64,000 nt of DNA from Diphasiastrum complanatum (lineage: Eukaryota; Streptophyta; Lycopodiopsida; Lycopodiales; Lycopodiaceae). Shown here piece by piece: positions 60,358 to 64,000 of the stretch (its first letter is position 1; each line of letters opens with the position of its first letter). The notes beneath the pieces were generated by a model. That model was not told where the DNA came from and ran no database searches. It was given only the letters and a program-made list of their open reading frames with translations. The stretch covers positions 248,001 to 312,000 of the forward strand of contig CM055097.1 of NCBI GenBank assembly GCA_029204225.1. The letters run 5' to 3'. Position numbers and translations under genes: made by a program.

Positions 60358-60869
60358 TAGTTGATTAACTGACTAATTAGAATAGTTATTATTGGAGCGT
60401 AAAGATGTAGACAGTTTGTACTTGAAATCCTGTGTAATTCTTTAGCCTTGTCACATTTTTTGCTTGTGTGGAATTCTGTGTAAAACTAAAGTGTCGCATT
60501 TTTTGCATTTTTCCCCTGTCAGAAATTGCATATAAAAATGCAGTGGCACATTTTTTGCATTTTTCACGAAGCAATGTCACATTTTTGGAAGTGTCTAAAA
60601 TGGCCAAAAAACCGAGTTAACACAAGTGTCGCAAAACACTTAGTTGCTCAGGATGGCCCGAAGGTGGAAAGGCGACAGTGTCGGGTTTCGGGTTTTTAGC
60701 CTGTCATAAATTGCGATGAAAAATGCATACTGTTGAGACAAACAGTTCAAATATGCAGACTGTTGAAAAACAGTTCATTTTTTGCAGGTTTCATTTAAGA
60801 GAGTAAAATTGAGAGAAGGAAGGAGGGCAGTTAGGAAGAGTAGGAGTAAGATTAAACTCCAACAGTTAA
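60358..60869. other. Spacer with TGTCGCATTTTTTGCA repeats
   Basis: The words TGTCGCATTTTTTGCATTTT, GGCACATTTTTTGCATTTTT and TGTCACATTTTT recur at about 60440-60600 on a spacing of about 60-70 bp. GTGTCGCA returns at about 60625 and 61379. No gene. Confidence 0.5.
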
Positions 60870-61289
60870 GCCAATTCATGTCAGTCCGGGAAAACAACAC
60901 TGGGAAGTAGAGAAGAGAGTGATAAAATACCTAAAGAGAACTCAAGGATTTGGGCTGGTCTTCAGGAAGTCTTATGAGGTAGTGATCGGTTTCACTGACT
61001 CAGACTGGACCGGCGATCAAGATGACAGAAGGTCTATATGTGGATATGTATTCATGATGCGGGGATGATGCATAAGTTGGAGTTGCAAGAAGCAAGCATC
61101 AATTGCTCTTTCATCAACAGAGGGAAAATATATGGGGGTCTATCATGCTGCAAAGAAATAATGAGCTGGGGATTGAGAATTACAAAATGAGATTGCATGG
61201 CTACTTGTTCCTCAGCAAAAATGCGGGCACAAAAGAAGCAAGCATCGGAATCCAGTATCATTGTGTGAGGGATCTGGTGCAAGAGGGAG
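60870..61289 (+). pseudogene. Copia RNase H and pol tail (family G)
   Basis: Broken plus-strand frames read VEKRVIKYLKRTQGFGL, GFTDSDWTGDQDDRRSICGY and SWSCKKQASIALSSTEGKYM, then IQYHCVRDLVQEG just before the purine tract AAGAGGGAG (61281-61289). This is the 3' end of a Copia pol running directly into an LTR. Confidence 0.82.
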
Positions 61290-62386
61290 TGTTGTCTCTA
61301 CAGGACTTCCACAAACTTGCATTTAGAACAAGTCTGCAGATTTACATTACTTTTTCAACAGTCTACAGAAATACACTAAGTGTCGCACAGTTCGCATTTT
61401 TCGCACTTTCTCAAAAACTGTGACACTTGCCTTCGACTTCTTTCGTTCAATTATTTTGAAGAAGTCAACTTGTTCGTAGTTCAAAAGTTAACTATTTTCA
61501 ACACCTTCGGTTTTTTCGTATTTTCCCAAAGAGAGAGAAAATGTCGAAGGTCGTCTATTTTGAATGAGAAACGTTTCCAGCCACTTCTCAAAATTTGCGA
61601 AGTGAGAGAAAACCACTTCACGTAAAATGCGAAGTGAGAGAATTTGTGACGTCCTTGTCCGCATCAACGATGTTGAATTATTGACCGTATATACTATGTA
61701 TAGTTGTCACAAAAGCCATATACTTCCAAGTACAACGACTTTCCTAATTAGGTGACAAGCATTCAATGTAATTAATACACGGATGAAATCTATAAATAGA
61801 TCGTCCAAGCACAGATTAGTGGTTGCTCCGTCCATGAGACGCATTATTTGAGCCTCCCAATTACGCCGTCAATTTTTGGCTGTAATTGATGTTTGTATTG
61901 TGCTTCAGTGTAATATAGCAGTAGGTTGCTTTTATCTATGTACAACGTAGATGAATGCTTGTTGGATTGAATGCACTTCCATTGTTGTTTGATCGCGCTT
62001 GTTTACTCACTCTGATCAGAACACGGACGTCTACAATTCCTCAGTTTTTGATCAAACGATGGCTGTCTTTGACAACTGAGGAACTCGCGTTATCATGCTG
62101 CTCTTTCATTTATTTCAGAACTATATTTCATGTTGAATCTGATCTCAGTAGTACCACATACAAACCATCTCTAATCTCTTCGGTGGACTGTACTCTTGTT
62201 TCAGAGTATGAATTAATTTTTAAGATCCTGCTGGACAATTAGAACACTTAAAGCTGTGTTTACATTTAGCATAAGTTGTCTATTAGACTGTTTTTGTACC
62301 TAGCAGCCAATTAGTACGGGAGAGCTGTTCCGCAATATTGCTGATCTCTTCTCCGTTCCTGTTCTTCCATCTCCCTTGCCACATCA
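61290..62386 (+). repeat. Family-G LTR shared by two internal regions (1097 bp)
   Basis: TGTTGTCTCTACAGG follows the purine tract; CTTGCCACATCA precedes spacer GAT and primer site TGGTATTAGAGC (62390-62401). TATA-like CTATAAATAGATCG lies at about 61791. One LTR thus serves as 3' LTR of the left internal part and as 5' LTR of the right one. Confidence 0.8.
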
Positions 62387-62389
62387 GAT

Positions 62390-62401
62390 TGGTATTAGAG
62401 C
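62390..62401 (+). other. Primer binding site, family G
   Basis: TGGTATTAGAGC has one mismatch to the usual TGGTATCAGAGC. Confidence 0.8.
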
Positions 62402-62453
62402 GTAGCTCAAATAAATCGGGAGATTAGGTTTGTTCTATTTGTATACTGTTATC

Positions 62454-63034
62454 ATGTCTCATATAGATAGCTCTTCATCTTCATCACTCAGTGAAGCTAG
62501 AGTCATCGACAAGTTCAATGGTTCTAACTTCTACATTTGGAAGTTAAAACCTAGAATGATGTTGATAGATAGAGATCTTTGGGATGTAATAAGGTGCAGA
62601 CCTAAAACCAGAAGATGGTGATCAAGCAAAGGCTTGGAGGATCAAAGATCAGAAGGCCCTAGCATGTATCACACTCAATCTAGTCGACTCCCAAATATCT
62701 CACGTTACCACGTGCAAAACCTCTAAAGAAGCACTGGACTTGTTATCAAGTCTCTATGAGACTCATGATCTTAGAAGGAAGTTTTTTACTCTTAGCATGC
62801 CTGATTCTAGTACCATCACTTTTCACATCAACTACTTCAAGTCCCTGTTAGATCAATTATCAGCTGTAGGATGTTCTTTCAAGATGATGACGTCATTATG
62901 ACCTTGTTTTCTTCTCTTCCAAAGTCCTATGAGCACTTTGTGGTGATGATCTCCACACAACCCGACCTCACTCTTAGAAATCCAGTATCATTACATTCGG
63001 GAGAAAGTTTTCTTAGGGCAAGTGATCATTCAAC
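62454..63034 (+). pseudogene. Copia gag fragment, family G
   Basis: ATG 62454 opens ARVIDKFNGSNFYIWKLK and MMLIDRDLWDVI, then stops and shifts frame. Later pieces read LDLLSSLYETHDLRRKFFTL and FHINYFKSLLDQLSAVG. It resembles family-F gag (53.1-53.4 kb). It stops at an inverted joint near 63035. Confidence 0.78.
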
Positions 63035-63130
63035 TTTGCTTCATTGTGCTTGAGAACTTGACAGTCCTTGATGTCGTGATTGGTTCTCTTGCAATATTTG
63101 CAGAAGAGTTTGGTCTTTGTCTTTGATGAT
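63035..63130 (-). pseudogene. Inverted gag zinc-knuckle fragment
   Basis: The minus strand reads LFCKYCKRTNHDIKDCQVLK, an intact CX2CX4HX4C knuckle close to family F at 52.6 kb. It has opposite orientation to the gag immediately before it, so part of family G has been inverted. Confidence 0.7.
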
Positions 63131-64000
63131 GTCGTCTATAACTTCATCATGACACATCCAATTGACATGAAATCAATTGCATTAGAAACTACACTTCATA
63201 TCTTGGGTGGGATTAAATATGTATGAATTGCTAAAATTATTATTTTTATTAAAAACAATATGTAATTTCTTAAGGGCATAACCTTTTTTCACATGCAATA
63301 TGCAATTGATTTTGAGAAGCCAACGTTTGTTGTTGTCCATCAATGTATATGGGACACTTTAACAAAAATATTTACATGCTTAAATTTGAGATATCAAAAG
63401 TTTTTTTTTACTACAAATGCACTCTTATGTTAATATCGGAAAAAAAAAAATCCTGAAAATCTCACGAGTTGAAGTATCAATATAATTGTTAAGATGATTA
63501 ATATTGGGAAATTTGGTTGTAGACCTTACTATTACAAAATCATATACTAGCTAAATATCAATATAAGTATTAAAATAGTTGATATTGGGGCATTTGATTC
63601 TAGACCCTACTATTACAAAATCATATACCAACCAAATATGTTTAGTCGGGCACCTATATATGTATGTATAAGCACTATTAGTATGAATTATAGAAAATCC
63701 AAATACAAGATTGCTTAGCTCTATAATAAAATGGCTTGATAATTTGCTAGTGTGTTCTTCAAACTTACAGGCCATGTGAAACAAACTCTCATGAAGAGCT
63801 AACATAGTAAAGCTTTACATATTTTGTATCTTAAATAAATATAAGTTTTGACATGTTACAAATAAGGACTTCCTTATTCATGAAATACAATCGAGGAAAG
63901 TGTCTTTTGAAATATCAAGTTCATTGAAAGTTACAAAACTCCATACATTTGATGAACTATTGTGAAATGACTTTGTTGTTGTTTTAGTTATGTGGTTTAG
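63131..64000. other. AT-rich tail of the window
   Basis: No gene. A short direct repeat (GATATTGGGGCATTTG-TTCTAGACC / TATTGGGAAATTTGGTTGTA, with CTATTACAAAATCATATAC) occurs at about 63500 and 63580, period about 85 bp. Confidence 0.4.

Overview
This is nuclear DNA from a land plant. The window carries one intact host gene with nine exons, a plant-specific SYP7-type Qc-SNARE, surrounded by layers of retrotransposons that use the plant initiator-tRNA-Met primer site. The density of Ty1/Copia copies, the long pure (GA)n arrays and a 9.4 kb intron suggest a large, repeat-rich genome. The sequence alone does not tell me whether it is a fern, lycophyte, gymnosperm or angiosperm.

Layout, left to right. 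0-12 kb: a Copia LTR (1-550, family B) abuts a truncated minus-strand Copia (551-3479, family A). Next come a compound (TG)n(GA)n microsatellite, a 257-bp tandem duplication, and a full-length but RT-less family-A Copia (5656-11230, target duplication AGGAT) inserted into one arm of a large imperfect palindrome. 12-18 kb: a decayed minus-strand CACTA transposase is split by a ~1 kb foldback element (13.93-14.90 kb), followed by coding-like sequence I could not identify. 18-32 kb: a mosaic of Copia families B and D. One member (D, minus strand) is interrupted by a complete 7.28 kb Ty3-type element (23448-30726, target duplication ATCGT) that has gag but no recognisable pol. 33-47 kb: the SYP7 gene. 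Its second intron holds a 5'-truncated LINE, a hAT-type MITE with 8-bp target duplication, a second MITE-like inverted repeat and a relic LTR. 47.7-49.5 kb: a non-autonomous DNA element whose ends are packed with GTCGGAATCCGAC-type motifs. 50-64 kb: broken Copia family F, then a young, nearly intact Copia (54118-60352, target duplication CTTAA, 736-bp LTRs about 99% identical), then an internal-LTR-internal junction of family G.

Only the SNARE gene looks functional for the host. The youngest Copia (family E) is close to coding-competent but has a stop and a frameshift in gag. The other elements are deleted, rearranged or non-autonomous. The most notable signals are the pol-less Ty3 element with a long coding minisatellite, helically spaced CCAAT boxes shared by the young LTR and an intronic relic, two large palindromes, and a Copia whose RT has been replaced by a segment that looks captured from a host gene.
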